This document shows positions 44,255-53,482 of a stretch of 64,000 nt of DNA, one piece after another. The DNA lies in contig PABB01000070.1 in NCBI GenBank assembly GCA_002702655.1, forward strand, positions 1 to 64,000, in the 5' to 3' direction. Under the pieces are notes generated by a model. It had not been told where the DNA came from. It saw only the letters and a program-made list of their open reading frames with translations, and made no database searches. The position numbers were made by a program, and so were the translations under genes. How positions within the stretch are numbered: the stretch's first letter is position 1; each line of letters starts with the position of its first letter. This stretch comes from Planctomycetaceae bacterium. Lineage in GTDB: Bacteria; Planctomycetota; Planctomycetia; Pirellulales; Lacipirellulaceae.

Positions 44255-45418
44255 ATGAGCTTTCGTTTACTCCCGTGGGAGTATGCCATCCGAAACCTGT
44301 TCCGGCGTCCGTCACGAACAATACTGACGTTCGCGGGCCTCTCGACGGTGCTTGTGCTTGTGCTGGTCGTGGTCGGATTCATACGCGGGCTCGAACGCTC
44401 TCTGGAAGTGAGCGGCAATCCGCGTACCGCAGTCATCTTCTCGCTTGGCATGGGCGACAACCTGGAGTATTCGTCCATCCCCATGCGGACCAGCGACCTC
44501 GTCCCGGCAAGCGTTCCGGGGATTCAGGAACGCTTTGGCCAGAAGTTCGTATCTCCAGAGTTGTATCTCGGAACGGAAATCCTCCTCGACGACGGAACCG
44601 AGTCGATGGGATTGGTCCGCGGCGTGACGCCAGCTGCCCTGCTCGTCCGCAACCGAGTTGAAATCGAGACCGGCGACTGGCCGAACAGCGGAGAGGTCTT
44701 GGTCGGACGGATGGCTGCCGCCAAGCTTGGCGCGACTGCCGACGAACTTGAAGTTGGCAGGACGCTCTCGCTGGAAGGCCGCCCCTGGAGAATTAGCGGC
44801 GTCTTCTCCGCCGGCGGCTCTGCTTTTGAGTCGGAAGTCTGGTGCCGTTTGGACGAACTGCAGCAGGCCATGAAGCGGCAAGACCTCAGTCTCGTCGCGG
44901 TGACTTTGTCTCCCGCTGGCAATTTCGGTGATATCGCGTTGTTCTGCAAGGAACGACTTGACCTTGAACTGCAGTCGATTCGGGAGACAGATTACTACGC
45001 AACGCTGCAAAAGGACTACGGCCCCGTGCGGTGGTTGGCGTGGCTGGTTGTGCTGTTGGTCTCGGGTGCAGGCATCTTCGCCGGGCTCAATACGATGTAC
45101 GGCTCGGTCATTGGGCGCATTCCCGAACTGGCGACGCTACAAACTATCGGGTTCGTGCGGCGTGCGCTGGCGGTCAGTTTACTTCAGGAAGGGCTGTTGC
45201 TGGGAGCAGCTGCCAGCCTTCTGGCGTCGCTGCTGGGTTTGGCGTTTGTGAATGATGCCGCAATTCGCTTTACGATGGGGGCTTTCGCGCTTCGAATCGA
45301 CAGCGTCGCGGTGCTCGTTGCCTGCGGCATTGGGTTGTTGCTTGGGCTGTGCGGGGCCATTCCGCCCGCTCTCCGGGCGCTACGAATGCCGATTGTCGAT
45401 GGTCTCAAGGCAGTGTGA
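44255..45418 (+). CDS. ABC transporter permease, FtsX/MacB type
   Basis: A 387-residue membrane protein with the FtsX/LolC pattern: one N-terminal transmembrane segment (FRLLPWEYAIRNLFRRPSRTILTFAGLSTVLVLVLVVVGFI), a periplasmic domain of about 220 residues, and three C-terminal segments (WLAWLVVLLVSGAGIFAGLNTMYG, ALAVSLLQEGLLLGAAASLLASLLGL, VAVLVACGIGLLLGLCGAIPPALRAL). RIPELATLQTIGF is the typical cytoplasmic loop. ATG 44255 is the conserved start; the frame opens upstream at TTG 44192. First of two permeases sharing one ATPase with the adaptor below. Confidence 0.85.
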   Translation: MSFRLLPWEYAIRNLFRRPSRTILTFAGLSTVLVLVLVVVGFIRGLERSLEVSGNPRTAVIFSLGMGDNLEYSSIPMRTSDLVPASVPGIQERFGQKFVSPELYLGTEILLDDGTESMGLVRGVTPAALLVRNRVEIETGDWPNSGEVLVGRMAAAKLGATADELEVGRTLSLEGRPWRISGVFSAGGSAFESEVWCRLDELQQAMKRQDLSLVAVTLSPAGNFGDIALFCKERLDLELQSIRETDYYATLQKDYGPVRWLAWLVVLLVSGAGIFAGLNTMYGSVIGRIPELATLQTIGFVRRALAVSLLQEGLLLGAAASLLASLLGLAFVNDAAIRFTMGAFALRIDSVAVLVACGIGLLLGLCGAIPPALRALRMPIVDGLKAV

Positions 45419-45460
45419 GCTGCCACAGGATTTGAACGCTTTTTCACAAGGAGAATTACG

Positions 45461-45997
45461 ATGCAAATGAAATGGACTATTGTTTGGTCACTTACCCTCA
45501 TTAGCGGCATTGTGGGCTGCCAGCAGAGTTCAACACCGGCAGCTGGCAACGCCTCGTCGGAGCGTCCGGCCGTTGACGGCTCCGCGTATTTGTTGCCTTC
45601 GGAGCCGGAAGGCGCCAAGGACGTCATTGCGGTCCGCGAAGCCGCCGCGGACGGCGAGGAAGTGCTGGTCGTCGGCAGGATTGGTGGCAGCGAGAATCCT
45701 TGGATTGACGGCCGGGCCGCCTTCTCCATTGTCGACAACTCTCTCAAGGCCTGCAGCGACATTCCGGGTGACACGTGTGCGAAGCCTTGGGATTACTGCT
45801 GCGAGACGCCAGCACTCCCGTCGTCCACGGCCCTGATCAAAGTCGTCGACCAGAGCGGCGAACTTGTGGGAGCCGATGCTCGTGAATTGCTCAACGTCCA
45901 GGAATTGTCAACGGTCGTTGTGAGGGGAAAAGCCGAACGTGACGAGAGCGGCAACCTGACGGTGCTCGCCACCGGCGTCTATGTGGCAAAGAAATGA
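45461..45997 (+). CDS. Lipoprotein with OB-fold-like domain
   Basis: A 178-residue lipoprotein: signal MQMKWTIVWSLTLISGIVGCQQ with the lipidated Cys at residue 20, good AAGGAG upstream. The mature part includes VLVVGRIGGSENPWIDGRAAFSIVDN, a Cys-rich loop (ACSDIPGDTCAKPWDYCCETP) and STVVVRGKAERDESGNLTVLATGVYV; the alternating strand pattern suggests a small beta-barrel of OB type. It is placed between the first permease and the adaptor, so it is likely an outer-membrane or periplasmic part of the export system. Function not known. Confidence 0.7.
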   Translation: MQMKWTIVWSLTLISGIVGCQQSSTPAAGNASSERPAVDGSAYLLPSEPEGAKDVIAVREAAADGEEVLVVGRIGGSENPWIDGRAAFSIVDNSLKACSDIPGDTCAKPWDYCCETPALPSSTALIKVVDQSGELVGADARELLNVQELSTVVVRGKAERDESGNLTVLATGVYVAKK

Positions 45998-46005
45998 ACT
46001 GAACT

Positions 46006-47616
46006 ATGAGCGGCGATGTGAACCTCAAAGAGCTTGCCATTGACCGTGGCAGTACGAGCCCGCGCGTGCAGCCTCGCAAGCACGTGCTGTCGCGGTACGT
46101 GCTGCCCATCGTACTGCTCGTTGGTTTTCTGTCACTGGTCGTCTGGGCTGCATGGGAAATGATATTTCCGCCAACAGTCGTCACGGTGATGCCAGTGATC
46201 TCCACGACGGCAGAGATGAGGCAAGCGGGAACGCCGCTGTTCAAGGCTGCGGGTTGGATCGAGCCGCGACCGACGCCAATCCGAGTTGCGGCCCTCGCCC
46301 CTGGAGTCGTGGAGCAGTTGTTGGTGGTCGAAGACCAGAGCGTCTCGAAGGGCGAAGCAGTTGCCGAACTTGTCAAAGAAGACGCCAGGCTCGTTTATCA
46401 GAGAGTCTTGGCCGACAAGCGGTTGCGAGAAGCCGAGTTGGCTGAGGCCAAGGCGGCTCTGGTCGCGGCGGAGACCAGATTCAAGCAACCGGTGCATCTG
46501 CAAGCGGCCCTTGGAGAAGCAGAAGCGACGTTGGCACAGATTGAAACGGAACTTACAAACCTGCCGTTTGCTGCGCGGCGGGCCGAGGCCGACCTGCAAA
46601 CCGCCCAACGCGTCTATCAAAGCAAACTCGCCGCCCAAGGCGTCGTCGCCGGCGTCGACATTGACGTTGCCAAGGGCAACGTGGACTCCGCCCAAGCTCT
46701 GCTGGACGAACTCCAAGACCGCGACGAATCACTGAAGCAACAGCGGGCTGCCCTCGTCCAGCGAAAAGACGCTCTGAAGACGCAGCTTGAACTGCTCGCC
46801 GATGAATTGAAAGCGAAAGACGAAGCCAAAGCCAGGCTCGCCGCCGCCCAGGCCCGCGTCACCCAGGCCGAAGTCGTCGTCGCCGAGGCCAAGTTGCGAC
46901 TCGACCGGATGACGGTGCGTGCCCCGATTGATGGACGAGTCTTTCGTCTCTTGGCGACGCCTGGGTCGCGAGTCGGCGCCGCCTCGACGCACGCTGCCAG
47001 CACCGACGGCGGCGCCGTCGTCACCATGTACGACCCGACCAAGTTGCAGGTTCGCGTCGATGTGCGATTCGAAGACATCCCGAAAGTCGGCGTCGAACAA
47101 CCAGTGGAGATTGACAACCCGGCTCTGGCCCATCCCATGATGGGCACAGTCCTTTTTACAAGCTCCGAAGCGGATATCCAAAAGAACACCCTGCAAGTGA
47201 AGGTGGCAATCTCGGAGCCACACCCCGTCTTCAAACCAGAGATGCTGGTCGATGTCACTTTTCTGGCTCCCGAGCAGCCCGCGGCAACTTCCGCGCAGTC
47301 CCAGGAACTCAGATTGTACGTTCCTGAGCAGCTGGTTCAGACCGGAGATGCAGGCGCCTACCTCTGGGTGGCGGACGTTTCCGAGCGCAGAGCCAAGAAA
47401 ACTCGCGTCGAGACCGGCGTTGTCGGCAACAACGGTCTCATGGAAATCAATGCCGGCGTGAACATCGCGAGTCGCATCATCACTGGGGGGAGCGCGGGGC
47501 TCGAAGATGGAGACAGAATTACCATCAGCGACGGCTCCTCTTCAGAGGGAGTCGGCACAATAAGTCCCAGCACGCCTGCTCGCATGATGAGTCGCCTGCC
47601 GGAAGGAGCACATTAG
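46006..47616 (+). CDS. HlyD/MacA-type periplasmic adaptor (membrane fusion protein)
   Basis: A 536-residue adaptor. One N-terminal transmembrane helix ([20 protein letters not shown]), then a lipoyl-like half ([41 protein letters not shown]), a long coiled-coil hairpin at about residues 130-300, the second lipoyl half ([22 protein letters not shown]) and a beta-barrel domain ([23 protein letters not shown]). The start ATG lies nine bases after the lipoprotein stop. Such adaptors connect an inner-membrane ABC or RND pump to an outer-membrane channel; no TolC homologue is in the window. Confidence 0.88.
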   Translation: MSGDVNLKELAIDRGSTSPRVQPRKHVLSRYVLPIVLLVGFLSLVVWAAWEMIFPPTVVTVMPVISTTAEMRQAGTPLFKAAGWIEPRPTPIRVAALAPGVVEQLLVVEDQSVSKGEAVAELVKEDARLVYQRVLADKRLREAELAEAKAALVAAETRFKQPVHLQAALGEAEATLAQIETELTNLPFAARRAEADLQTAQRVYQSKLAAQGVVAGVDIDVAKGNVDSAQALLDELQDRDESLKQQRAALVQRKDALKTQLELLADELKAKDEAKARLAAAQARVTQAEVVVAEAKLRLDRMTVRAPIDGRVFRLLATPGSRVGAASTHAASTDGGAVVTMYDPTKLQVRVDVRFEDIPKVGVEQPVEIDNPALAHPMMGTVLFTSSEADIQKNTLQVKVAISEPHPVFKPEMLVDVTFLAPEQPAATSAQSQELRLYVPEQLVQTGDAGAYLWVADVSERRAKKTRVETGVVGNNGLMEINAGVNIASRIITGGSAGLEDGDRITISDGSSSEGVGTISPSTPARMMSRLPEGAH

Positions 47617-47618
47617 CC

Positions 47619-48347
47619 GTGTCCTTGATCGCCATCTCACAGGTAACGAAAACGTACCGCAAAGGAGATGAGACAATCACTCCGCTGGACAGCGTATCGC
47701 TGGACATTGAGCAAGGCGAGTTTATCTCGTTGATGGGGGCGAGCGGGACAGGCAAGTCAACGCTGCTGAACTTGATTGCCAGCATTGACCGGCCGGACAA
47801 GGGGGAGATTGTCATCGACGGCGTCGATATCACTCAGCTGTCGCGCACCAAGCAGGCCCATTGGCGAGCGGCGAACCTTGGCTACATATTTCAGACGCAC
47901 AATCTGGTTCCTGTACTCACGGCCTACGAGAACATCGAACTGCCTTTGCTGTTGCTCCCCATGTCGCGCGGCGAGCGACGCCAACGCGTCGAAGTCGCTC
48001 TGCAGGCCGTGGACCTGCTCGACCGAGCCGACCACTATCCCCGTCAACTGTCGGGCGGCCAGGAACAGCGAGTCGGAATCGCACGGGCCATCGTTTCACA
48101 CCCGAAGGTCGTCGTGGCCGACGAACCGACCGGCGACCTCGACCCGGACACATCGGAACAGATTCTTGACTTGTTGAAGCGGCTGAGAGAGCAACTCGAC
48201 GTCACGCTGTTGATGGTGACGCACGAAATGGAGGCAGCTGCGATCGCTGACAAACAGTTTCGTCTTGACCACGGAAAGCTCGTCCAGACCGGCGGCCCCG
48301 GCTGCAAACCAACCGCCTTCTCTGGTTCCCAAGAATCCGTGGGATAA
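47619..48347 (+). CDS. ABC transporter ATP-binding protein (LolD/MacB type)
   Basis: A 242-residue ATPase. Walker A is GASGTGKST at residues 40-48, the Q-loop QTHN near 92-95, the signature LSGGQEQR at 144-151, and Walker B VVVADEP at about 164-170, with the switch His in MVTHEM. The family is the MacB/LolD/FtsE group, which powers FtsX-type permeases. It starts at GTG 47619, two bases after the adaptor stop, and is followed by the second permease after 12 bases. Confidence 0.93.
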   Translation: MSLIAISQVTKTYRKGDETITPLDSVSLDIEQGEFISLMGASGTGKSTLLNLIASIDRPDKGEIVIDGVDITQLSRTKQAHWRAANLGYIFQTHNLVPVLTAYENIELPLLLLPMSRGERRQRVEVALQAVDLLDRADHYPRQLSGGQEQRVGIARAIVSHPKVVVADEPTGDLDPDTSEQILDLLKRLREQLDVTLLMVTHEMEAAAIADKQFRLDHGKLVQTGGPGCKPTAFSGSQESVG

Positions 48348-48359
48348 CGTTACCTGGCG

Positions 48360-49508
48360 ATGATCATGCTCAAGTTCCTGCCCTACACGCTCAAAACGCT
48401 TTGGCGGCACCGGTCTCGCACCATCATGACAGTGAGCGGGTCGGCAGTCGCCCTTTTTGTGTTTTGTTTTGTTGGGTCTGTCCAAGAGGGCATGAACGAC
48501 CTGCGGTCGCGGCAAGAGGCCAAGGGGTCGCTTGTTACCTTTCAGGCAAACAAGTTCTGCCCCGCCACCAGCCATTTGCCCCAAGATTACGATTCCAGGA
48601 TCTTGAAAATCGACGGCGTGTCGGACGTGGTTCCCCTTCAAGTCTTCACCAACAACTGCCGGGCAAGCCTGGATGTCGTAGTTTTCTACGGCGTGCCTCC
48701 ACAGAAGCTTCGCAAGGCCCGCGACTTTCAATTGGTCTCCGGCAGCTGGGCTGACTTCGAGCAACATCAGGATGCGGCGGTCGTGGGCGAATCGGTAGCA
48801 GCCCGACGGGGCATTTCGGTCGGGCAGAAGTTCTCAATCGGCGAGCTGTCGGTGAACGTCGCCGGAGTGTTTGAAAGTGACGACCCGGCGGAGGAGAACT
48901 ACATCTACTCGCACTTGGAGTTCCTGCAGCGTGGCAAAGGAATGAATCTCGTAGGTACTGTAACGCAACTCGAGGTTCTGCTGCAGGAAGGCGTCGACCC
49001 GCTCGCCACGAGCGATGAGATTGACGAGCTGTTTCGAGGCGGTCCCGTTGCCACGGACACGCGCCCCAAGGGCGTGTTTCAGGCCAAGGCCTTGGGGGAC
49101 CTGACGCAACTCATTGGCATGGCCCATTATCTTGGCATTGCCTGCGTCGGGCTCGTATTAGCTCTCGTCGCCACCACGACGGTCATGTCCGTCCAAGACC
49201 GCATCAAGGAGCACGCGGTCCTGCAGACCATTGGTTTCTCTGGCCCGAGGGTCTTTTTGCTTGTGCTTACCGAAAGCGTCTTCTTGAGCATCGCGGGTGG
49301 GGCGCTGGGAATCGGGCTGGCGATGCTCGCACTCAAGCTGAGCAGCCTGTCCGTCGGCGCGGAGGCAGTCACGATCGCATTCACGCCATCCATCCGCCTA
49401 GCAGTGACCGGACTTGCAGTGACAATCGTGGCGGGTGGCCTGGCGGGAATCGCCCCAGCTTGGCAAGCCGCTCGCACGGAAATCGTCCCGGCATTGCGGC
49501 AGACATAG
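48360..49508 (+). CDS. ABC transporter permease, FtsX/MacB type
   Basis: A 382-residue paralogue of the first permease: an N-terminal transmembrane helix ([31 protein letters not shown]), a periplasmic domain of about 200 residues ([24 protein letters not shown]), and three C-terminal segments ([76 protein letters not shown]). [14 protein letters not shown] is the matching loop. The two permeases probably pair as a heterodimer with one ATPase, an arrangement seen in LolCDE. Last gene of the cluster; the IS3 remnant lies about 160 bases further on. Confidence 0.87.
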   Translation: MIMLKFLPYTLKTLWRHRSRTIMTVSGSAVALFVFCFVGSVQEGMNDLRSRQEAKGSLVTFQANKFCPATSHLPQDYDSRILKIDGVSDVVPLQVFTNNCRASLDVVVFYGVPPQKLRKARDFQLVSGSWADFEQHQDAAVVGESVAARRGISVGQKFSIGELSVNVAGVFESDDPAEENYIYSHLEFLQRGKGMNLVGTVTQLEVLLQEGVDPLATSDEIDELFRGGPVATDTRPKGVFQAKALGDLTQLIGMAHYLGIACVGLVLALVATTTVMSVQDRIKEHAVLQTIGFSGPRVFLLVLTESVFLSIAGGALGIGLAMLALKLSSLSVGAEAVTIAFTPSIRLAVTGLAVTIVAGGLAGIAPAWQAARTEIVPALRQT

Positions 49509-49669
49509 GCGTGTTGTGGCAAAACCGTTACGGCAAGGCGCCAACTCCTTGACTCAACTTGCATGAGCAAGAACGCTTGTCGACAGTACGTCCTGTTGCC
49601 GTGGTAACACGCCGAAGTGACAATGACCGAGGCGGCTTGCAGGTCTTGCTACGTGCGGGCGGTTGCATG

Positions 49670-49995
49670 TGGGCTTCCCCCGATCAATGTGCCAGCCTGC
49701 ATGAGAGAATCTGGGGTTAAGGGTCCGCTGTTCCACTGGAGCGGAGCAGGGCTTTGAGGCGTAGCCGAAAGGACCTGCGGAGCGGAAGCGGAACAGCGGG
49801 CGGCGAATTCCGCCGGGGTCTGGTCGTCCAAGGAACTATGAGGCCTGTGGTGGTTGTCATCAAGCCGCCAGCGATCGACGACCCAGCGGGCGTCTTCCGA
49901 ACCGAGGAATAACTCGCGATCCAACAGTTCGTCGCGGAAGCGGCTGGTGAAGCTCTCGATGTAGCCGTTTTCCCACGGGCTGCCGTTTAGCTGAG
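49670..49995 (-). mobile_element. IS3-family transposase C-terminal remnant
   Basis: The minus frame reads NGSPWENGYIESFTSRFRDELL from about 49992, then DRELFLGSEDARWVVDRW and HHRPHSSLDDQTPAEFAA. These are the last catalytic block of the IS3 OrfB integrase (with the E of the DDE triad in ENGYIESF) and the typical H-x-x-R-P-H-x-S-L tail. The 5' part of OrfB and all of OrfA are missing. TGGGCTTCCCCC at 49670 may be a terminal inverted-repeat end. It lies about 380 bases downstream of tRNA-Ala. Confidence 0.8.
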
Positions 49996-50377
49996 AGGCA
50001 TCGGTGTCAAATTCTGTGAGAGACCTTGTTCGATAGCCATGAGCCGCTCCAGCGGGCCGTTGATCCAGCCGCTGCCAGATTGGTCAACGCGCAACTGACG
50101 GCGGTGACGAGCAGGTATGACGTTCTTGTCAACGTGCAAAAGTGCAAAACGACCAGCAGGTCGACTCGGCGGCAGGCGAGCCCCCGCACTGCAGGCGCGC
50201 TCAATGATGTTGCGCGGCCCTGATTGTCCAGCAGAGTCGCAGGAAGCGTCGCTCGACTCGGGGTCGAACGACAAGCTGGGGATTCGGCACGACGCGCAGT
50301 CGCGTCCGGTCCCACGGGGTCCCGTCGAACAGCGACGGGGACGTCTCGCCAGAAGAACAGGCGAGGGACTGGGCAAG
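49996..50377. other. Gap between IS3 remnant and tRNA-Ala
   Basis: No gene is supported. A minus-strand frame contains LHVDKNVIPARHRRQLRVDQ and ends just inside the IS remnant; it may be decayed sequence from the same or another element. The truncation point of the IS lies at the left end of this stretch. Confidence 0.35.
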
Positions 50378-50450
50378 TGGAGCCGGACGGGATCGAACCG
50401 ACGACCTCCTGCTTGCAAAGCAGGCGCTCTCCCAACTGAGCTACGGCCCC
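50378..50450 (-). tRNA. tRNA-Ala(UGC)
   Basis: Reading the minus strand, GGGGCCG pairs with CGGCTCC, including the G3-U70 pair that defines alanine tRNA. The D arm (GCTC...GAGC), anticodon stem CCTGC/GCAGG with loop TTTGCAA (anticodon TGC) and T arm (GTCGG TTCGATC CCGTC) are all complete. The discriminator is A, and CCA is not encoded. Confidence 0.97.
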
Positions 50451-50469
50451 AGTGGAGAGAGAAAGAGGC

Positions 50470-50518
50470 CAGAGGTCGGAGGCCGGGGGCTCCTGCGTCC
50501 CCTGACGTCCGACCTCTG
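50470..50518. repeat. Inverted repeat between the two tRNA genes
   Basis: An 11-base arm cagaggtcgga (50470-50480) is matched exactly by tccgacctctg (50508-50518), with partial repeats of agaggtc outside it. No T-run follows, so it is more likely a dispersed palindrome than a terminator. Confidence 0.5.
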
Positions 50519-50540
50519 ACCTCTGAACTCTCTCGCGAAG

Positions 50541-50614
50541 TGGGCGCGCCAAGACTCGAACTTGGGACCTCAGCCTTATCAGGGCTGCGCTCTAACCAAC
50601 TGAGCTACGCGCCC
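50541..50614 (-). tRNA. tRNA-Ile(GAU)
   Basis: On the minus strand, GGGCGCG pairs with CGCGCCC; the D arm is GCTC...GAGC, the anticodon stem-loop is CAGCC CTGATAA GGCTG (anticodon GAT), and the T arm is CCAAG TTCGAGT CTTGG. Discriminator A; CCA not encoded. It precedes tRNA-Ala in the direction of transcription by about 90 bases, the order used in rRNA spacers, but no rRNA is present. Confidence 0.97.
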
Positions 50615-50847
50615 GCGGCGGCGACCATGGCCTCTGCAATTGATTTTGCTAGCGACGCTTCCGCCGACGGAGCCCCATATTCTAGGTCGCCCCGCGGCGG
50701 TGTCAAAGGGGGCAACCCGCCCCCGGCCGCCGTTGTCCGTTCGGACGCGATTTGGCCGGCAAACGGTCTGGCCCCCGGCGGCCTGCGGCGTCTATAACCC
50801 CGGAATCGTTGTCTCCCGTGCAGCCCGCGTTCTGTAGGTGCTCCCCG

Positions 50848-52782
50848 ATGGTCCGTCTTTTCTCAGCATATTCCATAACGCTCGTGTTCCTGGCCGCCGC
50901 CCCGGCGCTGGCCGCGGCCCCCAAGGTCGAGGACGCGTTGAAACTCACCCCGGTTCAGCAGGGGATCGACTACAGCCAGCCCAGCAGCGAGGAGATCGCC
51001 AGCTCGACAATCAAAGCCGAGAAGATCGACGGCGCCACGGCCTGGGTGGTGCGCGGACCCGACGGCCTGACCCTGCGGGAATTCGCCGACAGCAACGGCG
51101 ACAATGTGGTCGACCGGTGGAGCTACTTCCGCGACGGCATCGAGGTCTACCGCGACGTCGACAGCGATTTCGACGGCAAGGCGGACCGATTCTGCTGGCT
51201 GCAGACCGGCGGTTCGCGCGTGGGCGTCGACACGAACAAGGACGGCAAACTCGACGAGTGGCAGCGACTGAGCCCCGAGGAAGCGGCCGAGGAGGCCGTG
51301 CTGGCACTGCGCAGCGGGGACGCCGATCGCTTCGCCCGGCTGACGCTGACCGCCAGCGACGTGAAAGCGCTGGCCGTGTCCGACGACGTGGCCGAGCGGC
51401 TGAAGGAGCGGATGCAGGCGGCCGGCGGCAATTTCGCCAAGCTGGCCAAGAGCGGTAAAGTCGACAACGGCGCGGAGTTCACCGACTTTGGCGGGTTGCG
51501 ACCCGGGGCCGTGCCGGCCGGAAGTCGCGGGGCGGCCGACGATCTGCTCGTCTACGAAAACGCCTGGGCGATGGTCCGCAACGGCGACGAGCATCAGCAG
51601 ATGCAACTGGGCACCATGGTGCGCGTGGGCGACGTCTGGAAGCTGCTGGACGCTCCCTCGCTGGCGGCGCCGGGCGAGCTGACCGCGGGCTTCTTCTACG
51701 ACAGTGCTGGCGCCCCGGCGGCTGCGATGGCGGCCGACCAGTCGTTCGATCCGCCCAGCGAGGCGATGCAGGAGCTGCTCGCCGAGATCGAGAAGCTCGA
51801 CACCCAAATCATGACCGCCGGTCCCGAGCAGCAGGCGAAGCTCAACGACCGCCGCGCGTCGCTGCTGGAGAAGCTGGCCGAGGCCGCGAGCACCCCGGCG
51901 GAGAAAGCGCAGTGGTACAAGCAGTTGGCCGATACGATCAGCGCGGCGGTGCAAATGGGCACGTTCGACGGCGGGGTCGAGCGGCTCGACAAGCTGCAGA
52001 AGAAGCTGGCCGCCGCGAAGGCCGGCGAGGACGTGCTGACGCACATCGAGTTTCGCCGCATGCAAGCGGCGTACGGGGCCGCGCTGTCGGACCCCAAGGC
52101 CGACTACGCGAAGATCCAAGAAGCCTGGCTGCAGCAGTTGGAGGGCTTCGTCGGCAAGCACAAGCAAAGCGAGCACGTGGCCGAGGCGCTGCTGCAACTG
52201 GCCATGGCGAGCGAGTTTGCCGGCGAGGACAAAGACGCGCAGTCTTGGTACAGCCGCATCGTGAAAGAATACCCGAATAATCCCACGGCGCGCAAGGCGG
52301 CCGGCGCCCTCCGCCGGCTCACCAGCGTGGGCCGCTCCATCGACGTCTCCGGCCCCGGCATCGACGGCGGGCAGGTCGATTTGAGCGCCTATCGCGGCAA
52401 AGTGGTGCTGGTGTACTTCTGGTCGACCACCCTGCCGACGGTCGACGACGACAACGAAGCGATCGCCGACCTGCTGGCCAAGTACGGCGGCAAGTTCGAC
52501 GTGATCGGCGTCAACCTCGACGGCTCGCGGGCCGAGGTGCAGGCGTTTCTCAAAGAAAAAAAACTCCCTTGGAAGCAGATCTACGAAGCCGGCGGGTTCG
52601 ACAATCGGTTGGCCAACGACTACGGCGTCATCACGCTGCCGCTGATGATGCTTGTGGATCCGCAAGGCAAGGTCGTCAGCAACAATCTGCAAACCGCCGA
52701 GTTGTCGGCTGAAGTGAAGAACCTAGTCACCGGCAAACAACCGGCGTCCGCTTCGACGCGGGGCACTGGAACGCCTCGCTGA
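50848..52782 (+). CDS. Exported redoxin-fold protein lacking the redox cysteines
   Basis: A 644-residue exported protein. Signal peptide MVRLFSAYSITLVFLAAAPALAAAP from ATG 50848. Residues about 65-140 contain an EF-hand-like DSNGDNVVDRW and DTNKDGKLDEW (calcium-type loops). Residues about 310-480 are helical, ending in a TPR-like segment (HVAEALLQLAMASEFAGEDKDAQSWYSRIVKEYPNNP). Residues about 497-640 are a TlpA/thioredoxin fold: GKVVLVYFWSTTLPTVDDDN and VITLPLMMLVDPQGKVV. The W-C-x-x-C site is replaced by WSTTLP, and no Cys is found in this domain. So it keeps the fold but not disulfide chemistry. Starts further upstream (to 50752) lack a signal. A recognition or scaffold role is likely. Confidence 0.82.
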   Translation: MVRLFSAYSITLVFLAAAPALAAAPKVEDALKLTPVQQGIDYSQPSSEEIASSTIKAEKIDGATAWVVRGPDGLTLREFADSNGDNVVDRWSYFRDGIEVYRDVDSDFDGKADRFCWLQTGGSRVGVDTNKDGKLDEWQRLSPEEAAEEAVLALRSGDADRFARLTLTASDVKALAVSDDVAERLKERMQAAGGNFAKLAKSGKVDNGAEFTDFGGLRPGAVPAGSRGAADDLLVYENAWAMVRNGDEHQQMQLGTMVRVGDVWKLLDAPSLAAPGELTAGFFYDSAGAPAAAMAADQSFDPPSEAMQELLAEIEKLDTQIMTAGPEQQAKLNDRRASLLEKLAEAASTPAEKAQWYKQLADTISAAVQMGTFDGGVERLDKLQKKLAAAKAGEDVLTHIEFRRMQAAYGAALSDPKADYAKIQEAWLQQLEGFVGKHKQSEHVAEALLQLAMASEFAGEDKDAQSWYSRIVKEYPNNPTARKAAGALRRLTSVGRSIDVSGPGIDGGQVDLSAYRGKVVLVYFWSTTLPTVDDDNEAIADLLAKYGGKFDVIGVNLDGSRAEVQAFLKEKKLPWKQIYEAGGFDNRLANDYGVITLPLMMLVDPQGKVVSNNLQTAELSAEVKNLVTGKQPASASTRGTGTPR

Positions 52783-52897
52783 GCCTATGGGCGGCAGGCA
52801 AGGATGCTTGCAGCGCACTGGAAACTTGACCGCTACGTTCCCCGCTCTCCCGCTTCCCCGCAGGCGGCTCGGCAAGGACGCCCAGCCGAAATGTGCC

Positions 52898-53167
52898 ATG
52901 GATTCTGTCTGCAGTTTGCAGTGCGCCTGGTTCGCGCTGCACTTGGTTGGCCTGTCGCTCGCGATTCTGGTTCGCACGACGCATCGTCGCCGCGGCGAGG
53001 AAGCGGTGCAGGCGGCGTTTTTGGCGACGCTGTCGGTCATGGCGTTGGGGACATTGGCGGGGCGGCACTTCTGCTGGCCGCTGTGGGGACTGTCGGCCGG
53101 CACGCTCGCAGTGATGGTGCTCGCCGCGGTGGTCGATCCGGGGCCGGCGGCCCAGGAGTATTCGTGA
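52898..53167 (+). CDS. Small membrane protein
   Basis: An 89-residue protein with three or so hydrophobic segments (CAWFALHLVGLSLAILV, AAFLATLSVMALGTLAG, WGLSAGTLAVMVLAAVV) and a basic loop (RTTHRRRGEEA), suggesting an inner-membrane protein. I chose ATG 52898 (MDSVCSLQCAWF); the frame opens to 52787 but the upstream part is Arg-rich and not membrane-like. Family unknown. It lies 115 bases downstream of the redoxin-fold gene. Confidence 0.55.
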   Translation: MDSVCSLQCAWFALHLVGLSLAILVRTTHRRRGEEAVQAAFLATLSVMALGTLAGRHFCWPLWGLSAGTLAVMVLAAVVDPGPAAQEYS

Positions 53168-53482
53168 GGCGGCGCCGGCGGTGTTTGTTGACCGCCGCTT
53201 GGTGGTTGAGCGGCGTGGCCGCCTCCGCTCAGTGCTTGCAGCGTCACAACCAGAATCACCGGCAAAATCGGAAAAAAGCTCCCCTCCGGCACGACCCGTT
53301 GCCGAAACAATCCCACAGGTCGCCATGCGTCGTCAGCGCGACGCGCTGCCGCCATGCTCTCGCTCGGGGAGTCGCGACCATCCAGGCAACTTATTGACCG
53401 GCTAGTCAGCCATGCGAAGTCGCCCGTCTTCGGCGCCTGTGAGCGTCGGCGCCGGCGTCGGACGAAACCCAGGAGGGGTATC

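Noticed and set aside
50863-52692. 609-codon antisense frame
   Set aside because: Opposite the redoxin-fold protein; composition is typical of a shadow of GC-rich codons.
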